In this document: piece after piece, positions 17,426 to 26,000 of the stretch | Position numbering within the stretch: the stretch's first letter is position 1 | Layout: each line of letters starts with the position of its first letter | The notes under the pieces: generated by a model | The model's database searches: none | Told to the model about the DNA's origin: nothing | Seen by the model: the letters and a program-made list of their open reading frames with translations, nothing else | DNA from: Planctomycetota bacterium | Lineage (GTDB): Bacteria > Planctomycetota > Phycisphaerae > Sedimentisphaerales > Anaerobacaceae | Assembly: GCA_019456255.1 (NCBI GenBank) | Contig: VRUG01000024.1 | Span: forward strand, 1-38,812 | Direction of reading: 5' to 3' | DNA: 38,812 nt | Program-made: the position numbers and the translations under genes

Positions 17426-17431
17426 TCTAAA

Positions 17432-17443
17432 ATTGGGCCAAAC
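17432..17443. repeat. Left arm of 12-bp inverted repeat around the Rh-channel control region
   Basis: ATTGGGCCAAAC, 7 nt after the glnB2 stop codon; exact inverse at 17688-17699. The 244 bp between the arms hold the glnB2 terminator, a TGT-N10-ACA site, an 18-bp palindrome and the sigma54 promoter. Confidence 0.75.
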
Positions 17444-17468
17444 GGTTTTCTTTCAGATTCCGTTTGCG

Positions 17469-17503
17469 ATGCCCCTCAGCTTCACTGGGGGGCATTTTTT
17501 TTA
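17469..17503 (+). terminator. Rho-independent terminator after glnB2
   Basis: ATGCCCC (17469-17475) pairs with GGGGCAT (17489-17495), followed by a run of eight T. This ends the mini-gene/glnB2 transcript before the next sigma54 promoter. Confidence 0.88.
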
Positions 17504-17542
17504 CTTTTTTCAGCAATTTTAGTCAAAAAAAGACTACGTTTT

Positions 17543-17558
17543 TGTAGTATTTTGTACA
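17543..17558 (+). promoter_or_regulatory. NifA-type upstream activator site, TGT-N10-ACA
   Basis: TGT at 17543-17545 and ACA at 17556-17558 with exactly 10 bp between. It lies about 125-138 bp upstream of the predicted start from the sigma54 promoter at 17655, the usual distance for a NifA/NtrC-class enhancer. The motif is short, so one match is suggestive rather than decisive. Confidence 0.5.
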
Positions 17559-17560
17559 CT

Positions 17561-17578
17561 TGCGACAAAAATGTCGCA
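17561..17578. promoter_or_regulatory. 18-bp palindrome upstream of the Rh-channel promoter
   Basis: TGCGACA-aaaa-TGTCGCA, a perfect 7-bp inverted repeat, 3 bp after the TGT-N10-ACA site. Its right half plus the next base (TGTCGCAC) also occurs at 13871-13878 upstream of the porin-amt promoter, so it may bind a shared regulator. Confidence 0.5.
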
Positions 17579-17654
17579 CTTTGCGAGCTAAATCACAGCA
17601 ACAAAATTGCTCTATCCACCCTACCCTAAAAGAGTTACATCAATAAATCGTTTC

Positions 17655-17670
17655 TGGCACGATTATTGCG
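17655..17670 (+). promoter_or_regulatory. Sigma54 promoter of the Rh-channel gene
   Basis: TGGCAC-N5-TTGCG, a full match to the -24 half and the essential GC of the -12 half. Predicted start near 17681, so the 5' UTR begins just before the 12-bp repeat arm at 17688-17699. Confidence 0.88.
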
Positions 17671-17687
17671 ATATCATATGTATTAAA

Positions 17688-17699
17688 GTTTGGCCCAAT
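17688..17699. repeat. Right arm of 12-bp inverted repeat
   Basis: GTTTGGCCCAAT, the exact reverse complement of 17432-17443, located at about +8 to +19 of the predicted Rh-channel transcript. In RNA it could pair with the 3' UTR of the glnB2 transcript. Confidence 0.75.
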
Positions 17700-17780
17700 A
17701 TGCGTACATTTTGATAGTTGTCAGAATCTGACAAACATCAAAATAGGAAATGTTAGAAAGAATCTGAAAAGAAACGGTAC

Positions 17781-18989
17781 ATGGTAAAAAGTGATTTAGT
17801 TCTAATGAGTTTGGTATTGGCCGCTGTGATTGCAATGCTTTCACCGCAAATCGTGTCGGCTTCACAAATCTCGGCTGATGATACACAACTAACCGCGGCA
17901 AGTACTGCCGAAACAGAAATCGCTTCGGTGATTGACGTCCAAAAGTATAATCGCAGCATACATATTATGGCAATGCTTGTGGTTGGTTTCGGTTTTTTAA
18001 TGGTCTTTGTCAAAAAATATGGCCTTTCAGCCATGACGGCAACCTATCTGCTTGTTAGCGTTTCGATACCTTTGTATTTCGTCATCAACAGCATGGGAAT
18101 ATTCGGCGAACCGCAAAAAATAGAGATAGACAGACTTATACTGGCAGAGTTTGCAGCGGCAAGTCTTTTGATTTGTGCTGGTGCCGTACTTGGAAGATTG
18201 AAAATGTACCAGTATATTATTATGGGTTTACTATTCATTCCATGTTACATGTTCAATGAATGGATAGTGCTTGACAATGGTTTAGGAATAATTGCCCGAG
18301 GCGGATGTAGTGATACAGGCGGTTCGATAATCATTCACGCTTTCGGAGCACTGTTTGGCCTGGGAGTTGCTATGACAATGACAACAAGAAAAGAATTTGA
18401 TACACCAATTGAATCCGATGCTACAAGCGACCGATTTTCAATGCTCGGAAGTATGGTCCTTTGGCTTTTCTGGCCTAGCTTCTGTGCCGCTCTCGTGGCC
18501 CCTGCCGACATCCCTGCTACCGTATCGAACGTCGTAGTAGCACTGTGCGGCTCGACCATAGCAACTTATTTTGCCACCGTCACATTAAGGAGAAAGATTT
18601 GTATCGCTGACATCGCTAACGCAGCATTAGCTGGTGGTGTAGCCATAGGCTCAACATGCGACCACGCAAGCCTGCCCGTTGCCTTTATTATTGGTATACT
18701 TGCCGGTGTACTCTCTACATTCGGTTTTGCCGTTATACAAAATTTCCTTGCACAAAAGACAAAGAAAATCGATACTTGCGGCGTCCTGAATCTGCATGGA
18801 CTGCCGGGATTGATGGGCGGATTAGCTGCGATATTTGTTGTAAAAGATATCAATACCTCCGCTCACCTGATGAGCATTGGTATGACTATTGCGATTTCGC
18901 TAATCGCAGGTTATTTCGCCGGGATTATAATTTCTGTCTTCGGCAGACGAGTTGAAGCATACGTAGACTCCGAAGAGTTCGGAGACTAA
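17781..18989 (+). CDS. Rh-type ammonium channel (Amt/MEP/Rh family)
   Basis: 402 residues. A signal-like N-terminus (ends QIVSAS) is followed by about 11 membrane segments. It is closer to Rhesus-type proteins than to Amt: GGSIIIHAFGALFGLGVAMTM near 179-199, SMLGSMVLWLFWPSF near 220-234, ADIANAALAGGVAIGSTCD near 277-295, and NLHGLPGLMGG near 340-350. The two pore His residues (IIHAFG and NLHGLPG) are present, so it should conduct ammonia/ammonium. Rh-type proteins are uncommon in bacteria but known in planctomycetes and nitrifiers. Unlike Amt it lacks the [11 protein letters not shown] tail. Its own sigma54 promoter precedes it; glnN follows 57 bp later, probably in the same transcript. Confidence 0.88.
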   Translation: MVKSDLVLMSLVLAAVIAMLSPQIVSASQISADDTQLTAASTAETEIASVIDVQKYNRSIHIMAMLVVGFGFLMVFVKKYGLSAMTATYLLVSVSIPLYFVINSMGIFGEPQKIEIDRLILAEFAAASLLICAGAVLGRLKMYQYIIMGLLFIPCYMFNEWIVLDNGLGIIARGGCSDTGGSIIIHAFGALFGLGVAMTMTTRKEFDTPIESDATSDRFSMLGSMVLWLFWPSFCAALVAPADIPATVSNVVVALCGSTIATYFATVTLRRKICIADIANAALAGGVAIGSTCDHASLPVAFIIGILAGVLSTFGFAVIQNFLAQKTKKIDTCGVLNLHGLPGLMGGLAAIFVVKDINTSAHLMSIGMTIAISLIAGYFAGIIISVFGRRVEAYVDSEEFGD

Positions 18990-19046
18990 GAATATTTAGT
19001 GAGAAATAATTATTTTTTAAAAACCTAAAAATTAGGAGATGTAAAA

Positions 19047-21155
19047 ATGTGTCAGTCATTCGAATCAATATCAGAATTATTCGGCTCAAATGTTTTTAAT
19101 GACGCGGTTATGCGTGAGCGTTTGCCAAAAGACGTTTATGAGTCATTAAAGAAAGCTATGGATGGTTCCAAGTCTTTGGACCCGGCATCTGCGGATTTAG
19201 TTGCAAATGCTATGAAGGACTGGGCCATCGAAAAAGGCGCAACCCATTATTGTCACTGGTTCCAGCCGATGACAGGCTCAACCGCCGAAAAACATGATTC
19301 CTTTATCTCACCGACTGCAGACGGACAGGTCATCATGGAGTTTAGCGGAAAGGAACTAATACAGGGTGAACCAGATGCATCTTCTTTCCCCTCAGGCGGA
19401 TTGAGAGCAACCTTCGAGGCACGCGGTTACACCGCATGGGACTGCACTTCACCTGTCTTCGTCAAAGAAGACGGAAAGAACATAACATTATATATCCCGA
19501 GCGCATTTTGTTCCTATACAGGCGAGGCACTGGACAAGAAGACCCCCCTGCTTCGCTCAGTAGAAACTTTGAACACTCAGGCAATGAGGGTACTTAAGGC
19601 ACTCGGAAACAAAACCTCCAAAATAGTTACAGCTACTCTTGGCCCGGAGCAGGAATATTTCCTGATAGACCGTTCATTCTATGAAGCGAGACTCGACCTT
19701 GTGCTAACCGGCAGGACACTCTTCGGAGCACCTTCGCCCAGAGGACAGGAAATGGATGACCATTATTTCGGAACTCTCCATGAAAGAGTTGCTTCGTTTA
19801 TGAATGAAGTTAATATTGAGCTCTGGAAATTGGGCGTATCGGCAAAGACTCAGCATAACGAAGTCTCACCCGCCCAGTATGAACTCGCGCCAGTATTCGC
19901 AACAGTAAACATTGGAACTGACCATAATCAGCTAACAATGGAAACACTGCAGAAGGTCGCTTTGAGGCATGATTTCGTATGTCTGCTTCACGAAAAGCCT
20001 TTCGCAGGCGTCAATGGTTCCGGCAAGCACAACAACTGGAGCATGGTTACAGATGACGGCATTAACCTGCTAAACCCGGGCAAAACACCACATGAAAACA
20101 TGGTCTTTCTCGTAATGCTATGTGCAATTGTTCGTGCAGTAGATAAATATGCAAAACTGCTGCGGGCAAGTGTTGCTAACACTGGTAACGAACATCGTCT
20201 CGGTGCAAATGAAGCTCCGCCGGCTATCGTCTCAATTTTCCTCGGAGATCAGTTGACCGATATCTTCGAACAGTTAGCTACCGGCGGTGCAAGGTCTTCC
20301 AAAGAAGGCGGTGAGTTAAAGCTCGGCGTCTCGACATTGCCGCCATTACCCAAAGACAGTACCGACCGTAACCGTACTTCGCCATTTGCTTTTACCGGCA
20401 ATAAGTTTGAGTTCCGCATGGTCGGTTCGACACAGTCAGTGGCAAGTCCCAACTTCGTACTTAATACAATTGTCGCAGATATTCTTAGCGAAGTGGCAGA
20501 CGAACTTGAAAAAGCCAGTGACGTTAATGCTGCAACCCAGAAGTTACTGCAGAAAATTGCCACCGAGCACAGTAGAATAATCTACAACGGTGACAACTAT
20601 ACCGACGAATGGGTGGCAGAAGCCAAAAAACGGGGCCTGCCGAATATTATTTCAACTGCCGAGTCACTGCAGACAATTACTGACCCTGAAAATGTAGCAC
20701 TGTTTGAAAAGCATAAAGTTCTAAGCAAAAAGGAACTCTATGCTCGCAAAGAGGTTCTGCTCGAAGCTTACAGCATGCAGGTCAATATTGAAGCAAAGAC
20801 AATGTTGAATATTGCCAAACGCCAGATCTTACCGGCAGCGTCAACTTATTCCGGACGATTAGGAAGTGACATACAGGCCGTAACCGCTGCCGGTGTTAAT
20901 GCTGATACGCAGGTGGAAATGCTTAAAAAAGTCGCTGCCTTGATTAAGGACTTCGACAGCAATATTAAAACGCTTGAAAATGCAGTTACTAAACTAAGTG
21001 ACATCGACGACGTTGTAAAACAGGCACTGGAATGTCGAGACAACGTAATTCCTGCCATGAATGCCGTGCGCGAACCTGCTGATGAACTGGAAGAAATCGT
21101 GGATGCGGATGTTTGGCCTTTGCCAAGTTACGCTGAAATGCTCTTCCTTAAGTAA
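19047..21155 (+). CDS. glnN: Glutamine synthetase type III
   Basis: 702 residues, the large GSIII form (about 700-730), not the 450-470-residue type I. It makes glutamine from glutamate, ammonium and ATP. Visible marks: [16 protein letters not shown] near 117-132, [12 protein letters not shown] near 197-208, [16 protein letters not shown] near 272-287, the catalytic GSGKHNNWS near 323-331, and [14 protein letters not shown] near 382-395. TAGGAG lies upstream of the ATG. It follows the Rh-channel gene with no terminator or promoter in the 57-bp gap, and is closed by a terminator at 21185. It lacks the type I adenylylation region, so control is probably transcriptional and through PII or metabolites. 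Confidence 0.96.
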   Translation: MCQSFESISELFGSNVFNDAVMRERLPKDVYESLKKAMDGSKSLDPASADLVANAMKDWAIEKGATHYCHWFQPMTGSTAEKHDSFISPTADGQVIMEFSGKELIQGEPDASSFPSGGLRATFEARGYTAWDCTSPVFVKEDGKNITLYIPSAFCSYTGEALDKKTPLLRSVETLNTQAMRVLKALGNKTSKIVTATLGPEQEYFLIDRSFYEARLDLVLTGRTLFGAPSPRGQEMDDHYFGTLHERVASFMNEVNIELWKLGVSAKTQHNEVSPAQYELAPVFATVNIGTDHNQLTMETLQKVALRHDFVCLLHEKPFAGVNGSGKHNNWSMVTDDGINLLNPGKTPHENMVFLVMLCAIVRAVDKYAKLLRASVANTGNEHRLGANEAPPAIVSIFLGDQLTDIFEQLATGGARSSKEGGELKLGVSTLPPLPKDSTDRNRTSPFAFTGNKFEFRMVGSTQSVASPNFVLNTIVADILSEVADELEKASDVNAATQKLLQKIATEHSRIIYNGDNYTDEWVAEAKKRGLPNIISTAESLQTITDPENVALFEKHKVLSKKELYARKEVLLEAYSMQVNIEAKTMLNIAKRQILPAASTYSGRLGSDIQAVTAAGVNADTQVEMLKKVAALIKDFDSNIKTLENAVTKLSDIDDVVKQALECRDNVIPAMNAVREPADELEEIVDADVWPLPSYAEMLFLK

Positions 21156-21184
21156 TAGCTGCAACTAAAACTTGATTAGCATCG

Positions 21185-21217
21185 AAGAGGCTTGCATAAC
21201 GTGAGCCTCTTTTTTTA
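21185..21217 (+). terminator. Rho-independent terminator after glnN
   Basis: AAGAGGCT (21185-21192) pairs with AGCCTCTT (21204-21211), followed by a T-run. It separates the Rh-glnN unit from gltBD. Confidence 0.88.
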
Positions 21218-21285
21218 AACTCTTAATTTACATACCCTTAAGTAATTTTTAGCAAGCATTTAGGCACATTTCCTATAACATCCAA

Positions 21286-21373
21286 TATTAATATCACTAA
21301 AAAAACTATAAGCCTTACTTATAGTACCTATTAATAGAATATTAATAATGATTCGTAATAATTGGCGTATAAT
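21286..21373 (+). promoter_or_regulatory. gltB control region: three TATTAATA palindromes and a -10 box
   Basis: The 8-bp palindrome TATTAATA occurs at 21286-21293, 21329-21336 and 21340-21347 (offsets 43 and 11, close to whole helical turns). A TATAAT at 21368-21373 is the likely -10 of the gltB promoter; no good -35 is present, and the last palindrome lies where the -35 would be. This suggests a regulator-dependent promoter. No sigma54 site is seen here. Confidence 0.45.
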
Positions 21374-21440
21374 GAAAGCGTTGTTAAGTCAGACAACCGG
21401 CAGGCCCAAAAAAATAGCAAACTAAATGCAAAGGATTCTG

Positions 21441-24400
21441 ATGGGAGCAAAGGTAGAAAGACAGGGTTTATACGAACCGCGAAGAGAAAAAGACGCCTGC
21501 GGTATCGGAGCCGTTGTAAACATCTCCGGCAAGAGAGAACATTCAATACTCGAAAATGCCAAGCAGGTTCTACTAAACCTTCACCACCGAGGGGCCGCAG
21601 GAGCAGACGAAGTCACTGGAGATGGAGCTGGCATACTATTTCAAATTCCACATGAATTCTTCGTAGACCAATGCCAAGCTCTCGGCTTTGAAATTCCTGA
21701 ACCCACGCGTTATGGCGCGGGAGTAATTTTTGGCCCGCGCGATAATACACTTAGAAGAAAATGCGACAAAATTTTAGAAGACGCCATAAGCCATTACGAT
21801 ATGAAGGTCCTTGGATGGAGAGATGTCCCGACAAATAAAGACTGCCTTGGGAAATTAGCTTTAGCAGCTGAGCCTACCATCAAGCAAATTTTCGTTGACG
21901 GCATGGGGCTTGAAGATGAAGCACTCGAAAGACGTTTATACCTGGCACGCAGAAGAGCGGAAAATAAAGTCAGAGAAAAATTCGGTAAAGAAAGCGAGGA
22001 CTTTTATGTCACTTCACTTTCATCGAGAACTATAAACTACAAGGGAATGTTTATGGCATGGCAGCTTTTTTCATACTACCCGGATTTGTCCGATGAACGT
22101 GTGAAATCAGCACTGGCAATTGTACATCAACGTTACAGCACTAACACCCTTCCAAACTGGAAGCTCGCTCAGCCTTTTAGGTGTATCGCCCATAACGGAG
22201 AAATTAATACACTAAGCGGAAACAGAAAACATACACAGGCACGCCAAACAAAAATGGCAAGCGATGCTTTCGGAGAGAACATCCGCGACCTGATTCCGGT
22301 CTTGACACCAGAGGCAAGCGATTCGGCATGCTTCGATAATATGTTAGAGCTTTTAATACGTTCGGGCAGGAGTATACAGCATTCAACAATGATGATGATG
22401 CCCGAAGCATTCGGGAAAAAATACCACATCAGTACCGATAAACGGGCATTTTATGAATATCACGCAGCTATCATGGAGCCGTGGGACGGACCGGCAGCGA
22501 TGGTATTCACCGACGGCAAGATAGTCGGAGGCACACTCGACAGAAATGGTTTAAGACCATCGAGATACCTGGTGACAACTGACGGTCTGGTAATTGTCGC
22601 AAGTGAAACCGGAGTCATTGAGTTCCCGCCGGAAAAAATCCGACAAAAAGGCCGCCTGCAACCGGGAAATATGTTCATCGTCGATACCGTCGAGGGAAGA
22701 ATTATTACCGATAACGAAACTAAAAGTAAAATCGCAAGACAAAAACCATATCGAAGATGGTTAGAGGAAAATAGAATCGAACTTAGAGGATTATTCGATA
22801 CGCCTAAACTTGTTCCAGGCGACCCCGATACGATAGCTCAAAGAATGCGCGAGTTTGGTTATACAAGCGAAGAGCTTAAAATGATTTTAAAACCTATGGG
22901 AATAAATGGACAGGAACCTATAGGCTCAATGGGTAATGACGCTCCGCTTGCCGTTTTGTCCGAAAAACCAAAATTACTATTCAACTATTTCAAACAACTC
23001 TTCGCACAGGTCACCAACCCCCCTATCGACCCACTGCGCGAAGGTCTGGTTATGAGCCTGATGATGTTCACTGGCAAAAGGCCTAACTTTCTCGAAGAAG
23101 GACCACTGCATTGCAGACAATTAAAAATACCGCATCCGGTTTTGACAAATGAAGATATCGAAAGACTAAGAGCCTCAAGTCGAGACGACTTTAAGGTAGC
23201 AACGATCTCAGCAGTTTTCGATGCCGATGAAAAAAATCCTGCCGGCAATCTTCGCAAGGGACTTGATGATTTGGTCAACGCCGCAGAAAAAGCTATTAAA
23301 GAAGGAGCTGCGCTTCTAATCATAAGTGACCGTGACACTTCTAAAACAAAGGCTCCTATTCCTTCACTTTTGTCAACGTCTGCGGTCTATCACGGTATGC
23401 TCGAACGAGGACTCCACGCAGAAGCAGGATTGATTGTAGAAAGCGGCGAGCCAAGAGAGGTTATGCATTTTTGCCTGCTCTGCGGCTTTGGTGCCAACGC
23501 TATTAATCCCTATCTCGCTTTCGAGACACTAAACGAATTGCAGCGGAGAGGTGATTTGCCCGCCGAGATGGAGCAAAGCCAAATCGCAGACAACTATATA
23601 GCCGCCGTCAAAAAAGGTATCCTTAAAACAATGAGCAAAATGGGAATCTCGACGCTTCGTAGCTATCATTCATCGCAATTATTCGAAGCTATAGGCCTAA
23701 ACGAAGATTTCGTCGCCAAATATCTAACCGGTGTAAGCTCAAGAATAGGCGGTATAGGCCTCGATGAAATCGCTCGCGAAACATTGGCAAGACATAAAGA
23801 TGCCTTTACTAAACGCCCTCAGGGCATGCTCGATTTGGACTTTGGCGGTGAATACCACTTCAGACATACCGGCGAAGAACATCTTTGGAATCCCACTACA
23901 ATATCAAAACTTCATCACGCCGTCATCAACGATGACGCCCAGGCGTACGATGATTATTCAAAAGCGGTAAACGACCAGTCGCAAAAAATGTGCACCCTGC
24001 GAGGACTATTTGAATTCACCAATGACAAGCCGGTACCAATTGACAAAGTCGAATCCGCCGACCAAATCGTAAAAAGATTTTGCACCGGCGCGATGAGTCA
24101 CGGCTCGATTAGCAAAGAGGTCCATGAATGCATGGCAATAGCGATGAACCGAATCGGAGCAATGAGCAATACCGGTGAAGGTGGAGAGGACCCCGCAAGA
24201 TATACGCCGGAACCTAACGGCGATTCGAAAAATTGCGCAATTAAACAGGTTGCAAGCGGACGATTCGGGGTCACTATAAACTATCTTGCCCATGCAAAGG
24301 AACTGCAGATCAAAATGGCACAGGGAGCAAAACCAGGCGAGGGTGGCCAGCTCCCGGGACATAAAGTCACCCAGGAAATAGCTAACATGAGATACTCGAC

Positions 24401-26000
24401 GCCCGGAGTGACATTGATTTCACCGCCCCCTCATCATGATATTTATTCTATCGAGGATTTGGCCCAGCTGATATACGACCTCAAATGCAGCAACCCACAG
24501 GCAAAGGTATCAGTTAAGCTCGTCGCAGAAGTCGGTGTCGGCACCATCGCAGCAGGAGTCGCGAAAGGTAATGCTGACGAAGTACTCATCAGCGGACATG
24601 ACGGCGGAACAGGCGCAAGCCCGCTCTCTTCAATAAAACATACTGGATGCCCGTGGGAACTGGGACTTAGCGAAACCCAACAGGTACTCGTAATGAACGG
24701 ACTGAGAGACAGAATAAGAGTTCAGGTCGACGGTCAAATGAAAACAGGACGTGATATCGTTATCGCCGCCCTGTTAGGAGCCGACCAGTTCGGCTTTGGA
24801 ACCGCTGCTCTGGTAACTTTAGGATGTACGCTCCTTAGAAAATGTCACGAAGGGGCATGTGCTTTCGGTATCGCGACTCAGGATCCGGAACTTAGAAAAA
24901 GATTCGCCGGCAAACCAGAATACCTCACGAGATTTATGTTTTTCATTGCCGAAGAAGTTCGACAGATAATGGCTCAGCTGGGTTTTGAAAAATTCGAGGA
25001 TATGATCGGAAGAGTCGACAGACTTTCAACACGAAAAGCAATCGAACATTACAAGGCCCGCGGACTGGATTTCTCGTCTATCTTCTATCAGCCAAAAGTC
25101 TCAAAACCAAGCGAAAGAAGACTTAGCACTACCCAGGTTGATAAGCTAAAAGATAATCTCGACTGGCAGATTCTTGAAAAAGCAAAAGACGCACTGGAAA
25201 ACAAAACTAAAACCGTCATCAAAATGCCTGTCCACAATACCAATCGAACGATAGGTGCGATCTTAAGTAACCATATTGTAAAAAAACACGGCGCTGACGG
25301 ACTTCCGGATGGAACTTTAGAAATAATTCTCACAGGTTCTGCCGGACAAAGCTTCGGTGCATTTCTGGCTCCGGGCGTGACATTAAAACTTATCGGTGAC
25401 AGCAACGATTATCTTGGCAAGGGACTTTCAGGCGGAAAGATTATCGTAAAAACGCCGGAAAAATCACTATTCGCAGCTCATGAAAATATTATCGTCGGCA
25501 ATACGCTTCTTTACGGCGCTACCAGGGGCGAGGTATTCATCAATGGTATGGCCGGAGAGAGATTCGCCGTGCGAAACAGCGGTGTAACTGCCGTCGTTGA
25601 AGGAGTCGGCGACCACTGCTGCGAATACATGACAGGCGGGACCGTTGTCGTCATCGGAAAAACAGGATGCAACTTCGCCGCAGGTATGAGCGGAGGCACC
25701 GCATATGTACTCGATGAGATGCAGCTGTTCGATACGCTATGCAATCTTGATATGGTCGATTTGGAAAGCGTCTGGAAAGAGCAGGACCAGAAAATTCTAC
25801 GCGACCTTATAAACAGACACTATGAATATACAAAAAGCAAACGCGCAAAAGAAATTCTCGATGCGTGGCCCGATATGGTGGGCAGGTTCGTTAAAGTAAT
25901 ACCGATAGATTACCGCAAGGCACTGGAAAAAATGCGTGCAAATGAACGCCGTGACACCGATACAACACCGGCAACTGAGGAGGTTTTCAATCATGGCTGA
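21441..26000 (+). CDS. gltB: Glutamate synthase large subunit
   Basis: 1519 residues from the ATG at 21441, which has AAAGGA 5 bp upstream; the ATG at 21426 would add five residues and has no ribosome site. It converts glutamine and 2-oxoglutarate to two glutamates. Order: short propeptide, nucleophile Cys20 (DACGIG) opening the class II glutaminase domain (to about 420), central domain, FMN-binding synthase domain (about 830-1200, with HGSISKE, GEGGEDPARY and SGHDGGTGASPLSS), Cys1129-x5-Cys1135-x4-Cys1140 for the 3Fe-4S cluster, and the C-terminal GxGxG beta-helix (about 1270-1460). Length is normal. gltD overlaps its 3' end by 8 bp, indicating translational coupling. Confidence 0.97.
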   Translation: MGAKVERQGLYEPRREKDACGIGAVVNISGKREHSILENAKQVLLNLHHRGAAGADEVTGDGAGILFQIPHEFFVDQCQALGFEIPEPTRYGAGVIFGPRDNTLRRKCDKILEDAISHYDMKVLGWRDVPTNKDCLGKLALAAEPTIKQIFVDGMGLEDEALERRLYLARRRAENKVREKFGKESEDFYVTSLSSRTINYKGMFMAWQLFSYYPDLSDERVKSALAIVHQRYSTNTLPNWKLAQPFRCIAHNGEINTLSGNRKHTQARQTKMASDAFGENIRDLIPVLTPEASDSACFDNMLELLIRSGRSIQHSTMMMMPEAFGKKYHISTDKRAFYEYHAAIMEPWDGPAAMVFTDGKIVGGTLDRNGLRPSRYLVTTDGLVIVASETGVIEFPPEKIRQKGRLQPGNMFIVDTVEGRIITDNETKSKIARQKPYRRWLEENRIELRGLFDTPKLVPGDPDTIAQRMREFGYTSEELKMILKPMGINGQEPIGSMGNDAPLAVLSEKPKLLFNYFKQLFAQVTNPPIDPLREGLVMSLMMFTGKRPNFLEEGPLHCRQLKIPHPVLTNEDIERLRASSRDDFKVATISAVFDADEKNPAGNLRKGLDDLVNAAEKAIKEGAALLIISDRDTSKTKAPIPSLLSTSAVYHGMLERGLHAEAGLIVESGEPREVMHFCLLCGFGANAINPYLAFETLNELQRRGDLPAEMEQSQIADNYIAAVKKGILKTMSKMGISTLRSYHSSQLFEAIGLNEDFVAKYLTGVSSRIGGIGLDEIARETLARHKDAFTKRPQGMLDLDFGGEYHFRHTGEEHLWNPTTISKLHHAVINDDAQAYDDYSKAVNDQSQKMCTLRGLFEFTNDKPVPIDKVESADQIVKRFCTGAMSHGSISKEVHECMAIAMNRIGAMSNTGEGGEDPARYTPEPNGDSKNCAIKQVASGRFGVTINYLAHAKELQIKMAQGAKPGEGGQLPGHKVTQEIANMRYSTPGVTLISPPPHHDIYSIEDLAQLIYDLKCSNPQAKVSVKLVAEVGVGTIAAGVAKGNADEVLISGHDGGTGASPLSSIKHTGCPWELGLSETQQVLVMNGLRDRIRVQVDGQMKTGRDIVIAALLGADQFGFGTAALVTLGCTLLRKCHEGACAFGIATQDPELRKRFAGKPEYLTRFMFFIAEEVRQIMAQLGFEKFEDMIGRVDRLSTRKAIEHYKARGLDFSSIFYQPKVSKPSERRLSTTQVDKLKDNLDWQILEKAKDALENKTKTVIKMPVHNTNRTIGAILSNHIVKKHGADGLPDGTLEIILTGSAGQSFGAFLAPGVTLKLIGDSNDYLGKGLSGGKIIVKTPEKSLFAAHENIIVGNTLLYGATRGEVFINGMAGERFAVRNSGVTAVVEGVGDHCCEYMTGGTVVVIGKTGCNFAAGMSGGTAYVLDEMQLFDTLCNLDMVDLESVWKEQDQKILRDLINRHYEYTKSKRAKEILDAWPDMVGRFVKVIPIDYRKALEKMRANERRDTDTTPATEEVFNHG

